Origin: Pythium myriotylum
Taxonomy: Eukaryota > Oomycota > Peronosporomycetes > Pythiales > Pythiaceae
Length of the DNA stretch: 64,000 nt
Reading direction: 5' to 3'
NCBI GenBank assembly: GCA_023091665.1
Contig: JALJCQ010000030.1
Coordinates: forward strand, 1,304,501-1,368,500
Shown piece after piece: positions 1 through 10,300 of this stretch (the first letter of the stretch is position 1; every line of letters begins with the position of its first letter). Below the pieces are notes generated by a model, which saw only the letters and a program-made list of their open reading frames with translations, had not been told where the DNA came from and searched no databases. The position numbers and the translations under genes are program-made.

Positions 1-2
1 GC

Positions 3-3000
3 GACGAGCATGTGCGCAGGGACTCGGTCGCACGCGCGCGCGCCGCGAGTCTCGAGCCCGACCCGCTCGGCTCCTTCGCGAGCATGTACCAGTTCGCGAC
101 GGTCATCGGCGAGCGCCTCGAGGTGCTCGTGGACAACGTCTACGTCAAGCTCTACGAGAAGCACGCGCTGCGGCTGCGCGTCGAGATGACTCGCTTCCAC
201 GCGCGCACGACCAACGCGCTCTGGCAGGACATGCGCGACCTCACCGACTGCGTCGACCGCTCTCCCGACGGGCTGCTCAAGACACGTTTCAAGTTTGTCT
301 CGGCCCAGTGCAGCGTCTACCTTCATGAACTCGGCGGTGCACTCTCAGCAGAGCAGCAGGCGCCGCCACCGCTGCGGCTGCTACGCGACCACGCGATCGC
401 CATGCGCGTGACGCTCTTCGGCCATCGCAAGTCCAAGCAGGACGCCTGGGCGACGCTCTCGCGCGTCGTCGACCTCCACCTCGACACGCTACCCTTCGAG
501 ATGGACGCGAAGCAGGTCCGACAGGTGTTCGAAGCGTACGCAACGCTTTCGCGGTGGCTCGCCGAGGCCTCGACCGGAACATCAGACGTAGAGATCGCCA
601 GTGGGCCGCTGCCGCATGAGCTAGTACGAGGCCCACTCACACCAAAACGAAAGGGCACTGAAGGCTTCCAGACGGACGAGCCGAGCGACGGAGACGAGAA
701 GCAGGACAAGTCGCAGGACTCGACCGGTGGAAGCACGTTCGCGCTCCAGGTAACAGTACGGTTCACAGCCCACGCGCTGATCCGATTCCACTCGGAGCGA
801 CGAGGAGACATCCCGCTGGCCGTGATCGCGCAGCATGCAGCAGTGAACTGGATCCAGCACCACGACGACAATGCGAGTGAGCTGCAGGTCACGGTCCACG
901 ACCTCAGTGTACGCCACAAAGACAAGGTGCTCTTCCACGTCAAGCCGGCTCGTGAAGTGCTCCAATACAAGCGACTGCCGGGCAACAGCATTTTCCTAAA
1001 ATGGCATCTACAGAAGCTCGAGTGCCACCTCGAGAAGGAGATCGCTGTGATCGCGAACGAGATCTTCCACTCGTTCAAGGAAATTGAGCAGGCCGCCGCC
1101 ATCACGTGCGGCACGTGCCACAACAAGATCCGCCTCGACTCGATCGAGACTCACGTCTGCATCGCTGCCAGTGGTTCGCCACGCTCAGCACCCGCGTCGC
1201 CCGTGGCCAACAACAGTCGAGACACCAGCAGTCCCAAACTTGAGAGCAAACCCCTGATCGACAGCACGCAGATACCCAAGCTCAGGATCGTCTTCGCGTT
1301 GGACGAACTCGAGGTTATCACTGACAGTTTCTTGCTCCGATCCGTTCAGGAGCTCATGCGACTCGCGGCCGACCCCGCACCACTTGCGGCGACCCCTGCA
1401 CAGAGGTTCGTGGTCAGGATGAAAGACTGGAGTGTCTCGACCGAGTCGAAAGAGTTCGTCGGCGACGCGATATTCGTACCCGTGCTGCCGCTCGCCTTCC
1501 AGATGCTCGAATGCACGATCCGCGGCTGTGGCTGTGTGCACAAGCAGCAGCAACAGCAGCGAAGGAAGCAAGCGGGAGATGCGATCGCGGAAGGAGACAC
1601 CGAAGATACGTGCTCGCTCGGCCGCGAGCTGCCGCGGTGGCCTGACCGTATTTTCGCCGAACTCGGCCATCTCTCGATCAAGGCGACCAACAACGCGACC
1701 AACGCCGAGACCTTCGTGGTCGCCGACGGCAGCAGCCTGCGCCTGAGCTTCTCGGACGGCGTCAAAGTCTGTCCACACAGCACACCACAGATGAGCTGCT
1801 ACTTCCACGTCGAGCGGATACGCTGTCAGATGGAGCACACCGTCTACCAGCGAGTACGTCGCGCCGTGACCAAGCTCCAAGACCCTTTCCAGGGGCACGC
1901 GGTCGCGGCGCTAACGCTCTTTTTTGCTGTGATGGAGATACGCAACGTCGAGCTCACTCTTCTCCACGAGCGTGATTCATCTGCTAGGATCAAGGCCCAG
2001 TTCCGCCACGTCGGAGGCGTCGCTGACAATCACCACGGGCGGCTCTCGCTACAAACCAACTTCGACTTTCGTGCACTGTTGCAATCCGAGTCGGTAACCT
2101 TCGACTTCCCAGCGCCCGCGGACGGCGAGTGCGAGCCCAACTACGAGACAAAGCGTGAGCGCAGACGCCGACGGGAGCAGGAGCAGAGAAAGCGGTCGGC
2201 TCAGCAAATCCAACGCGTGTTCCGGGTCTTCGCTGCGGCACGCCGCGCTCAGTTAGCGTCCGAACTGCGTCGACTCACTCGCGAGGATGAGGACCCTGCA
2301 AGTGACCAGCAGCCGGATATCCGAGAGCCCTCGGCACACGAGAGCGAGTCGTCTACGCAATCGCGATCGTCCACACGAAGGAAATCCGCCGGGAAGGCGT
2401 CGATGTTCGGCTCGGCCGAAGACATCGCGGCGATCAACCCGATGAAAATGGTTGCGGCCGCAGGCGTGCTCAAAGACGGAGTGCTGGGCTTTGTCAAGGC
2501 AAAGGGCCAGCTTCTCGAATCCGAGATGACGGAGCTCGCGATGCATTCGAAAGAGTCGGCCTCTCGATTCATGCCCAAGTACAGCGCCATGAAAAATTTA
2601 CTCTCGCCCAAAGGCCCAGGCTCCCCTGTTGCGGACGTAGGACGAAAGACAGCTGAAGTACGCGACGCCGAGTCGGAGCGAGAACACGAAGAGCAAGAGG
2701 TACAGGACGAAGTAGATGATGCAGGTGAAGTTCAGGAGAGCAGATCCAAGCAGAACTCACGGACCGAAATGGCCATAGAGGGCACGTATGAAGACGAGAC
2801 CTTGGCAGAGGAAATCGAAAACGGCCCAGTCGAAGGTAATAGCGATCCTGTTGTTGCAGTGGAGGTGGACGAACCGCGAGAAGACGGGGGAGAAGAGGTC
2901 CATGACAAGCCGTTCGCTCATACCATGGAAACCCACGAGGAGCCTCCGCTCAGTCCTGTTGAGACCTTGCTGGCCTCGCTGCCTCCAGTCGTGCGGCTCA

Positions 3001-3821
3001 TGGTTCAAGTCGAGGAGCATCGACTCTGTGTGCCCATCGACCCGCGCGCGAGCGTAAGCGTTCTGTGCCACGAGATCGTGCGGCGCTTCAACGAAATGTT
3101 CGCGAGCAACGGCGTCATCACGCACGTGACACTGCAGAATCCGCAAGGTGGCGTTTTCGCCGGGTCCGACGTCATCGGGCTCGTCTGTGACTCGGTTACG
3201 AAGCCTAATGAGCTCTTCTACGCGTACCCGCACGACGAGGACGGTGAGATCAAGTCGGTCGTGCAGATCAACCCGTCCTACTCTCCTGGCAAAGAGACCA
3301 AAACCGCGAGCTTCAGCACCAACAAGAAGCGAGTGACTTGCGCGTTCACTCGCTGCTCCAAGCTACCGCTGCCACTCGTGGTCGCACTGCTCGCGAACGA
3401 GACCGAGCGCGAGCTGCTGCGGCACGTGCTCAAGGACGGCTCCACGGCCAAGGACGAGTGGCCCGAACTCGCTCTGAACGCTTCGTTTCTGGACCCGACG
3501 AAAGAAATGCTCCAAGTGGAAGTGCGGTGGCAAGGCTCGAGCCTCGAAGTGACCAACCACGATGCATTCCTGCTCTGTCTCCAGCAGCTCGGGCTCTGCA
3601 CGTCACGCGAGAACAGCAAGCACGTGGGAAAGATCCTCCGTGATCGCCTGAAAATGGACACGAAGAATCCGCTCATCCGCATGGCTTGTCATGCCAGTCC
3701 CGATCTGCACGAGGAGATCCAATCCAGAGATAGCGACACGAAGGAGCCGCGTGCGCTGTACGACAGCCTCAAGGATATCGTCCAGGAAGACTTTGGCGTG
3801 TACATGCGTGTGCGAGACTAG
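3..3821 (+). CDS. BLTP3/UHRF1BP1-like bridge lipid-transfer protein, 5'-partial
   Basis: The frame is open from base 3 to a TAG at 3819-3821 with no convincing start, so the gene begins upstream. About 1,270 residues are visible. The first ~190 residues follow the human UHRF1BP1 (BLTP3) pattern after the chorein N-terminus: a hydrophobic strand block (FATVIGERLEVLVDNVYVKL), a block with a WQDMRDLTD core, then a helix ending VFEAYATLSRWL. The chorein segment itself would lie left of the window. Further on there is an IQ-like stretch (QQIQRVFRVFAAARRAQ, near residue 735), a long acidic low-complexity linker (about 870-960) and a compact C-terminal region. Known family members form hydrophobic grooves that carry lipids between membranes at endosome/Golgi contacts. 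The family call rests on my recall of the human protein; a VPS13/chorein relative of another subfamily is the main alternative. Confidence 0.72.
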   Translation, partial: DEHVRRDSVARARAASLEPDPLGSFASMYQFATVIGERLEVLVDNVYVKLYEKHALRLRVEMTRFHARTTNALWQDMRDLTDCVDRSPDGLLKTRFKFVSAQCSVYLHELGGALSAEQQAPPPLRLLRDHAIAMRVTLFGHRKSKQDAWATLSRVVDLHLDTLPFEMDAKQVRQVFEAYATLSRWLAEASTGTSDVEIASGPLPHELVRGPLTPKRKGTEGFQTDEPSDGDEKQDKSQDSTGGSTFALQVTVRFTAHALIRFHSERRGDIPLAVIAQHAAVNWIQHHDDNASELQVTVHDLSVRHKDKVLFHVKPAREVLQYKRLPGNSIFLKWHLQKLECHLEKEIAVIANEIFHSFKEIEQAAAITCGTCHNKIRLDSIETHVCIAASGSPRSAPASPVANNSRDTSSPKLESKPLIDSTQIPKLRIVFALDELEVITDSFLLRSVQELMRLAADPAPLAATPAQRFVVRMKDWSVSTESKEFVGDAIFVPVLPLAFQMLECTIRGCGCVHKQQQQQRRKQAGDAIAEGDTEDTCSLGRELPRWPDRIFAELGHLSIKATNNATNAETFVVADGSSLRLSFSDGVKVCPHSTPQMSCYFHVERIRCQMEHTVYQRVRRAVTKLQDPFQGHAVAALTLFFAVMEIRNVELTLLHERDSSARIKAQFRHVGGVADNHHGRLSLQTNFDFRALLQSESVTFDFPAPADGECEPNYETKRERRRRREQEQRKRSAQQIQRVFRVFAAARRAQLASELRRLTREDEDPASDQQPDIREPSAHESESSTQSRSSTRRKSAGKASMFGSAEDIAAINPMKMVAAAGVLKDGVLGFVKAKGQLLESEMTELAMHSKESASRFMPKYSAMKNLLSPKGPGSPVADVGRKTAEVRDAESEREHEEQEVQDEVDDAGEVQESRSKQNSRTEMAIEGTYEDETLAEEIENGPVEGNSDPVVAVEVDEPREDGGEEVHDKPFAHTMETHEEPPLSPVETLLASLPPVVRLMVQVEEHRLCVPIDPRASVSVLCHEIVRRFNEMFASNGVITHVTLQNPQGGVFAGSDVIGLVCDSVTKPNELFYAYPHDEDGEIKSVVQINPSYSPGKETKTASFSTNKKRVTCAFTRCSKLPLPLVVALLANETERELLRHVLKDGSTAKDEWPELALNASFLDPTKEMLQVEVRWQGSSLEVTNHDAFLLCLQQLGLCTSRENSKHVGKILRDRLKMDTKNPLIRMACHASPDLHEEIQSRDSDTKEPRALYDSLKDIVQEDFGVYMRVRD

Positions 3822-4085
3822 AGGAACAATCAACGGCTGCCTCCCATGCCGGAGGCCAGTGGGGATCGTGCCGTATTTTTGGGTCGAGCGGCGCTAGACA
3901 GTTGGATCAAGGGATGTGAGACCGTGCAGACCTGTTTTTCTCTCTTCTCCCTCGCGCTCTCCTTGTCGCTCCTCAGTGGATCGGAAGGGTCACTTGGCCA
4001 CTTCGATCTTTGGCGTCGAAGCGACACCTCTCGTCTCTCCCCCGCCCCCTCACCAACGGAACACGAAGAGACCAGACCAAGGACC

Positions 4086-4868
4086 ATGGTGCTCAAGATG
4101 ACCCACAGCTTCACACGCTCGATGGCCGTCGGCCATGCCTCGAATAAGTGCCCGGCGGAGGAGAGTCCAACCGAGACGCTGAAGACGACATCGACGCCAA
4201 ACCAGCGACGCGACGATCGCGGTGAGTCCACGGCGTCGTCCTCGTTCGACTCTTCGTCGACGTACGAAGAGGTCGGACTCGCAGATGTTCATCTGCAAGA
4301 AGAGAAGGAGGAAGAGGAGCCAGTGTCCATGGTGATCCCACCATCTGAGCCGAAGCCGCGGACCTCCGCTGCCGATGGTGTCGCCCACGGGCTCATTGAG
4401 ATCTCGCTCGTCCGCGAGGAAGACAGTGGCCCGTCGCAGAGTGACCTGGACGCCATTGACGACCTCATCGAGTGCGCGAAAGAAGGCGATCTGCCACTCT
4501 TCCAGCGACTCTGTGAGGCGCTCGCACGGCGCCACATCGGCCCAGACTGCGCCGGGTACATGGGTTGGACGCCCGCCCACTGGGCTGCTCGCCACGGCCA
4601 CGTCCACCTGCTCGAGTTCCTCTTACAGCAAGGCGTGAATCTCGACCTGCTCGACAAGAAGGGCGACTCGCTGCTCCACAAGGCTGCAGCCAACGGCCAG
4701 TTTCGTGTCTGCCAGTGGCTGCTGCAGCACGGCTTTAACGTGCAGTGCCGTAACAACAACGGCCACACGCCGCTCGACATCGCGCAGCAACTGCTCGCTC
4801 TCAGCAAAAGCAACGAAGCCGCTCTCTGCGAGTCGATCCTCGCGCGCGAGAACGCCCACACGTTCTAG
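4086..4868 (+). CDS. Small ankyrin-repeat protein
   Basis: A single-exon gene of 260 residues. I chose the ATG at 4086 because its context (ggaccATGG) is strong and the 80 upstream in-frame residues look like untranslated leader. The first ~130 residues are acidic, Ser/Thr-rich and probably disordered. The second half holds at least two clear ankyrin repeats, shown by GWTPAHWAARHGHVHLLEFL and GDSLLHKAAANGQFRVCQWL, followed by a third partial one (GHTPLDIAQQLL). Ankyrin repeats are protein-binding modules; no catalytic domain is present and the partner cannot be guessed. It lies 264 bp after the BLTP3-like gene on the same strand and ends 110 bp from the convergent dynein gene. Confidence 0.8.
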   Translation: MVLKMTHSFTRSMAVGHASNKCPAEESPTETLKTTSTPNQRRDDRGESTASSSFDSSSTYEEVGLADVHLQEEKEEEEPVSMVIPPSEPKPRTSAADGVAHGLIEISLVREEDSGPSQSDLDAIDDLIECAKEGDLPLFQRLCEALARRHIGPDCAGYMGWTPAHWAARHGHVHLLEFLLQQGVNLDLLDKKGDSLLHKAAANGQFRVCQWLLQHGFNVQCRNNNGHTPLDIAQQLLALSKSNEAALCESILARENAHTF

Positions 4869-4978
4869 GACGCCGCCTAAGCCCCTCCCTTAACACGGGC
4901 TTATTTATTGCTAGGAAATGTGGTTTGCATATCGGTCCCGTTTTATGCACAAAAAGATGGAAAGCCAACTCTGCCTCT

Positions 4979-7206
4979 TTATCGCTCCAGCTTGTTATCG
5001 TTGGCGCTCAGAAGCTTCTCCATCTTGTCGAACTCCTTCTTGAAGCGTGCCTTGACGTTGCGGAAGTCCTGGGCGGTCGCGACCACGCTCGGCGCGTTCG
5101 TGGCCGCGTCGTCGAGCTCACCACCGACGATCTTGCGCAGGTTGGGCGAGAGCTTGAGTGAGTTGACGCCGCCGCGGTCGTCGCCCACGAGAAGGATCGG
5201 GTCCTGCACGTTGAACGAAATGTGCGTGAGCTTCGCCTTCTTCACGACCTTCTGCTCGCACAGTGGCTCGTTCTTGTTCTCTGAGAGATCGAACACATGC
5301 ACTTTGCCGTCGCTTGTTACTGCGGCGAACACGGTTGACGAGTACGGCGACCACGCTACGTCGCCGACGGCGTTGCCTAGATCGAACGACATGACTGGGT
5401 CGGCGAGGTTGTGATCCCAGAGCTTGACGGTCCAGTCGGCGCTGCAGCTCAGGAAGCAGCGCTCGTGGAACGGGTTCCATCGCACGGCGTACACGGCCAT
5501 GTGGTGGCCAGCGTACGTCTCGAGATATTGGCCTGAGTACGCTTTGGAGCACTTGTGGAGCTTGCCTTCCTCGGTGCCGACGATGAAGAGGTGCTCCGAG
5601 AACCGATTGAAGTCGAAACAGCAGCCGCCAGCGAGTCCCGTGAGCGACGACTCTTCCGGATCGTCTTTGGCGGTGGACACGATCTTGAGCTGCATGACCG
5701 GCTCCATCTTGAGCTCGTTCTTGCTCATGATCCAGTTGGCCACGCGGCCATCGGATGAAATAGAGTAGAAGTTGAGTTCTTTGGCGAGGTCTTCTTCCTG
5801 CCAGTTAACTTGCCACACCGGGTCCGTGTGCTTGCCGGTCTTGATCGTCGACGTGTAGATCGGGCGGTTGGCCTTATTACGGACGTCGTAGACGATCACC
5901 GTGCCATCGTAGCAGCCGACGGCGAGTAGTGCCGGGTGCTGTGGGTGGAAGTCAAGGCACATGACGCCCGACTCGGTCGTGAACGTGAACTCAGGATGGG
6001 ACGAGTTCTTGAGCGAGTAGCAGCACACGACGCCACTGCCTTGCTTGAGGAAATCGTACGAGCCGTACCCAACGGCGAAGAGGTCGGCAAAGCGCGGGTT
6101 CCAGCACATGGCCGTGACCTGCTTTTTCTTGGCTCGCTCGCTCGAGAACCGCCAGAGCGGCAGCAACGAGCCTTCGCCTTCGCGAAACTGGTCGCTCGCG
6201 TCCTCCCAGTACTTGAAGTCGTGGAAGATCTCGTCGTCGGCGTTCTGGTTCACCATGCGCTCAATGATGCGCAACGTCTTGCCCATCGCGGCCGAGTGGA
6301 CCATGTCGTCGCCCTTCCCCTTGCCATTCGCCGCACTCGAGGACGAGCCACCACCACCGGAGGTCGCAGGCGCGAGAATCTCGGCGCCATCTTTTTCGTC
6401 CTTCTCTTTCTTCTGCGCGACCTTTTGGAGCTGGATCTGCTCGCGCTGGTGCTGCTCGTACGCATCCATGAACGTGTCGTAGATCTCCCACTGGGTCACG
6501 GTCGCCTGGAAGCTCACGACGGGCGGCGGCTCGGTCTCGACCGATCGCTGACGCAGCGGATTGGTATACGTCTGCGCTGCTCGCTCGCTGTAATTGAACT
6601 GGTTCTTGCCGCTCTCAAACTGGAACGATGCTTCGTCGATCTTTTCGCCCTTGGCCTCGGCCTCTTCCTTGGCCTGCTTGATCGCGAGCTCGCGCGCCTC
6701 GCGCTCTTCCTCGGCGCGCTTCTGGTCGAACGCCGCCTGGGTCTTGGCGTCCTCCGACTCCTTGTGGATCATACTGCCGTCGCAGCACAAGTGCACGAAG
6801 AGATGGTCGCCCGGGCCCGGCGGGTCCACCTTGTACGTGCGCTCCTTGTAGTTGTACTTGGTGATGTTGTTGGGCACGTTCGGGTCGTTGGCCGTGAGCA
6901 CGCGCGAGAACTCCTCCTTGAGTTCAGCTTCCGACAGCTTGAGCTGGTTCTCCGGGAACACGATCTTCTTGACCTGCTCTAACCAGCATCAGCACCGCCG
7001 CCGCGCGCGAGAGCGTGCCTCCTCCAATCGCAGCCGCCTACCGGTTCATTGTAGCCGTCCACGTCGTCGCCCTCGGCGCCGCCGCCACCGCCACCGCCGT
7101 CTCCTCTCGCGTGGTCCTTGTCCGCGCCGCTTTCGCCGCTCTGCGCCTTCGCGTCCTTGGGCTTCTTGACGCTCTTGAGCGGCGACGCGGCCTTGCGCGG
7201 CGGCAT
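4979..7206 (-). CDS. DNAI1: Axonemal outer-arm dynein intermediate chain 1 (IC78 type)
   Basis: Two exons: 7206-7042 (55 codons, Lys/Gly-rich N-terminus) and 6973-4979, joined across a 68-bp GT-AG intron. The product is 719 residues. The junction restores the family block VKKIVFPENQLKLSEAELKE, followed by SRVLTANDPNVPNNI, which matches DNAI1/ODA9. A charged coiled region comes next, then WD40 repeats over roughly the second half (for example AVRWNPFHERCFLSCSADWT and VKLWDH). In cilia this protein sits at the base of the outer dynein arm, binding light chains and docking the motor to the doublet. It implies a flagellated life stage. The ATG at 7206 opens the only frame that splices correctly. 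The gene is divergent from the Rav1-like gene. Confidence 0.92.
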
Positions 7207-7374
7207 CTCGCTCCCGAATGCGGTGCCCTTTCGCGAACAACGGCGCTCTCTGCGACGTGTGCCATCCCCTCTCCAATCCGATCGTAAATTACCTCGTTCT
7301 TCCCGTGTAACCATGTACGAGTGTACCCCCCCCCCCCCCCCCCCCCTCCGCGTCTTCTTCTCTTTGAAGTCACC
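7207..7374. promoter_or_regulatory. Shared intergenic promoter of the dynein IC and Rav1-like genes
   Basis: Only 168 bp separate the start codons of two divergent genes (7206 minus, 7375 plus), so both 5' leaders and promoters must fit here. The segment contains a 21-base C tract ending 28 bp before the Rav1-like ATG. I could not identify a convincing TATA box or initiator. Confidence 0.6.
7326..7346. repeat. Poly-C homopolymer (C21)
   Basis: Twenty-one consecutive C residues lie in the 5' leader of the Rav1-like gene. The opposite strand is G21, which can form quadruplex structures. Homopolymers this long are also where read length is least reliable, so the exact count may be wrong. Confidence 0.95.
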
Positions 7375-10300
7375 ATGGTCGTCCACGTCGAGGAGCGCGT
7401 CTGCGCGGCGGCGTCGCCGAGCCTCGCGGGCGACGGCAGGCGGCTCGGCGCGGCCGCGGCGCTCGACGGCGCGCGCGTGCTCTTCCTGGCGCTCGACGCG
7501 CTGCTCGTCGTGCTGCGCGAGGCGCCCGCGCCGCCCTCGGCCGTGGCCGCCTCGGCGCGCGCCGAGCAGCGTCGCAGCTCGCAGCTCGAGCTCTGGCAGG
7601 TCTGGGACGCGCGCGAGCGCATCGCGTGCGTGCGCGCCAACACCACGAGCAGCCGCGTCGCGCGCGGCGCCGTCGCGCTCGTGCTCGACGAAGGCCACGT
7701 CGCGCTGCTCACGCCGTCGACCGCCAGCCTCCCGACGGCCGCGCCGACGCCAACGCTCACGCGCACAGCGTCGCGGCTCACGATCAAGACGAGCGAGAGC
7801 GAGCTCAAGCCCGTGGCCGCGGCCGCGAGAAGGACCAGCGTCTTTGGCGCGCGCTCAGCGACCGGCAGCCAAGGCGATGTCACTCCCGAGTACCGCAAGC
7901 TCCATCTCCACTTGCAGCGCCCGACGTGGCAAGAGAGCTTCCGGTGGAAAGCCGACGACGACCGGTTCGTGGATCGTATCGAGTGGGTCGAGGCCGGCGA
8001 CGATCTCTGGCTCGTGGGGGCCGGCGAGAAGGTCACGACGTGGAAGATCGTCGAAGAGTCGGGCGTCGTCGCGTACCAGCAGCTCAGCTTCGCCATCGGC
8101 GAGCCCGACCAGCGCGCGTGGCACATGGACGTCACGCAGACGGGCCGATTCGCCGCGACGGCTGGGCTCCACGACCGCGTGCTCAAGCTCTGGTCCCTGC
8201 AAGAGCTGGCCCTCGATGGCACGCCCGTGTGCTCGTTCTTGCCCCATCGCCGTGCGCTTGTGAGTGTGACTTGTGCTAAACCCTGCCACGCGTTCAAGAT
8301 CCAGGGAAGCACTGCGGGCCAATGCGAGATGCTTTATACACTCGATCGTGCCGGCACTGTCTCGATCTGGCGCGAAAATGTCGCGTCGCCGAACCGTGGT
8401 TTCACGCTGTGGAAAACGCTGACAGCGCAGGACGCGCAGCAGCGGTCTACCTGGGGAGAAGATGGCACGGAACCTGAGTTTTCCCCTCTCAAATCATGGA
8501 CGCTTGTTGTGAACAACTGGGGGCGCGAACCGCCACGACCTCTCACGGCGTTCTCGGAAGCGCTTCTCGAAGAAAGCAACGTCATGTCAGCCCTCTCGCA
8601 GTTCCATTATGGCTACACGAGTCTTGACGAAGTGCGGCGAAACGAATTGCTCAACCAACGGATGGACAATGTTCCCAAGGCCAATTCCAAGTTACTGGGT
8701 GGCCGAACAGGAATGGTTGCGGACAGTCATGCTGGCGAAGCGTTTATCGCTGGGAATATGCCGCTCAACAAGACGTTTCTTGTGCACCTCGGACTAGGTG
8801 TTCAAGCAAATGGCGATCTCTCGTTGTTCCGCATCGAATCGGTACCATATTCGGTCAGTGGTTCTGCACTTGACGACTGATTTGCTCCACTTGATCTTAT
8901 GTCTTTGCTCGTCCGTACCCAGGGTGTGTCGCCACGGACGTCGCTTTTGTGTCTCTTCAGTGGACTCCGAGAACAGTTCCTAAACGCCACAGTGTACTCG
9001 GCTTGTACAACGGACTACAAAGGTGAGTGTGCAAGAGCTGGCTGTGCCATTGGGTAGCTGATGCAGATATACGCGCCGACCTAGATCGCGAAAACGGAAG
9101 CTCGAGCTTTCTTTTGGAGATTCTGTTCCAGGTAATATCGATTTCGAGTGGAATTCAGATTGTAACGACTAATTGTTTGGGCATGCATTGAAGCCCCGCG
9201 TTGACGAATCCCACCTGAAGTTTGCCCGTCTGAAGTTTCAGGTCGAGAATAGTGGCCTTCGAAGCGCTCGCACACGTGTCTCCTACTCTGTACAGATGTG
9301 TGAGGTCGGAGATGCGTCTCCTGGATTGATGTCGTCTAATGACCTCTCTGAACCATACTCATCGCTTACACTCAAACATGCGACCAACACAACAGGATCA
9401 GGTCACGCCCTCACCGTTCACCACGGCGCTGAAGTTGACATCCTCAGAGCTGGGTCACTGCTAGGCGAGCTCAAGGTCACTCATCGAACTGCCTCGTCGC
9501 TTCCGTCACGGTCGCTGAGACCTAGCCATATTGTTCAATGGTCAGACCACAACATTATATTCGCATTCGCTGATGGCAAGCTGCATGGTAGTTCCCTTGG
9601 CATAGATTCCCCACCGCCAATTGCAGGAGTTGCCACTGGTTCCAAGGCGCTTTTTAGCGATGACGAAGCCGAGGCCGAAGGGATAGTTCAGCTGATTATG
9701 TGTGGTGTATCACCATCCCAGAAAAAAGTGTGGTCGTCAGCTCCAACGAACATCTTCTTTGCAATGGCAGCGACTGAGACGCCTACGATACTCAAGGATT
9801 TCTGTGTAGTGGTAGGTTTGAAGCCAAACCTCAAGTCTCTCATCGTGTGGGTGTTCTCGATGGAACCACCGACATCGCCAAACGACGTTGAGGTATCGGT
9901 CGAATTGGCTTCGACGTGCCCACTAAAGTTATTCCGGCGTGTGATTGTTGAGGTGCCGGACAACCAAAGACTTCTTCAGATCGCGCCAACACCGTCGCTC
10001 GATGATTATGAAACCCTGTTTGTAGGTGTCACTGAGAATCCACATTCACTATCGTTGTGGAGCTTCGCAGATATGGACGAGTTGTCGGGTATTGAACGGG
10101 CGCATACCACAGACCTCTCGTCTATGCTCAAATCCGTATCATCCGCTGATTCCGCTGGAACGGTTCAAGACACAATGCGCTTTTCGTTCACCGAGACCAA
10201 GCATGAGTTTCAATATCTTTCTGTCAGCGACTGTGGTCGAGTGTCCTTACTTTTTGCGGAATCGATAAACGAAGAGAGCTCATCTGGTGTCTCAAGCACC

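Noticed and set aside
5936..6982. 348-codon open frame on the plus strand
   Set aside because: Antisense of the dynein intermediate chain, with the same compositional signature of a shadow frame.
7321..7374. Proline-rich N-terminal extension of the Rav1-like protein encoded by the C tract
   Set aside because: It has no ATG. The ATG at 7375 has a good context and starts the conserved region.
8854..9084. Alternative second-exon frame reading VATDVAFVSLQWTPRT in the Rav1-like gene
   Set aside because: It looks protein-like but cannot be joined in phase to both neighbours. The frame used in the model fits phases 0, 1 and 0 at three successive introns.
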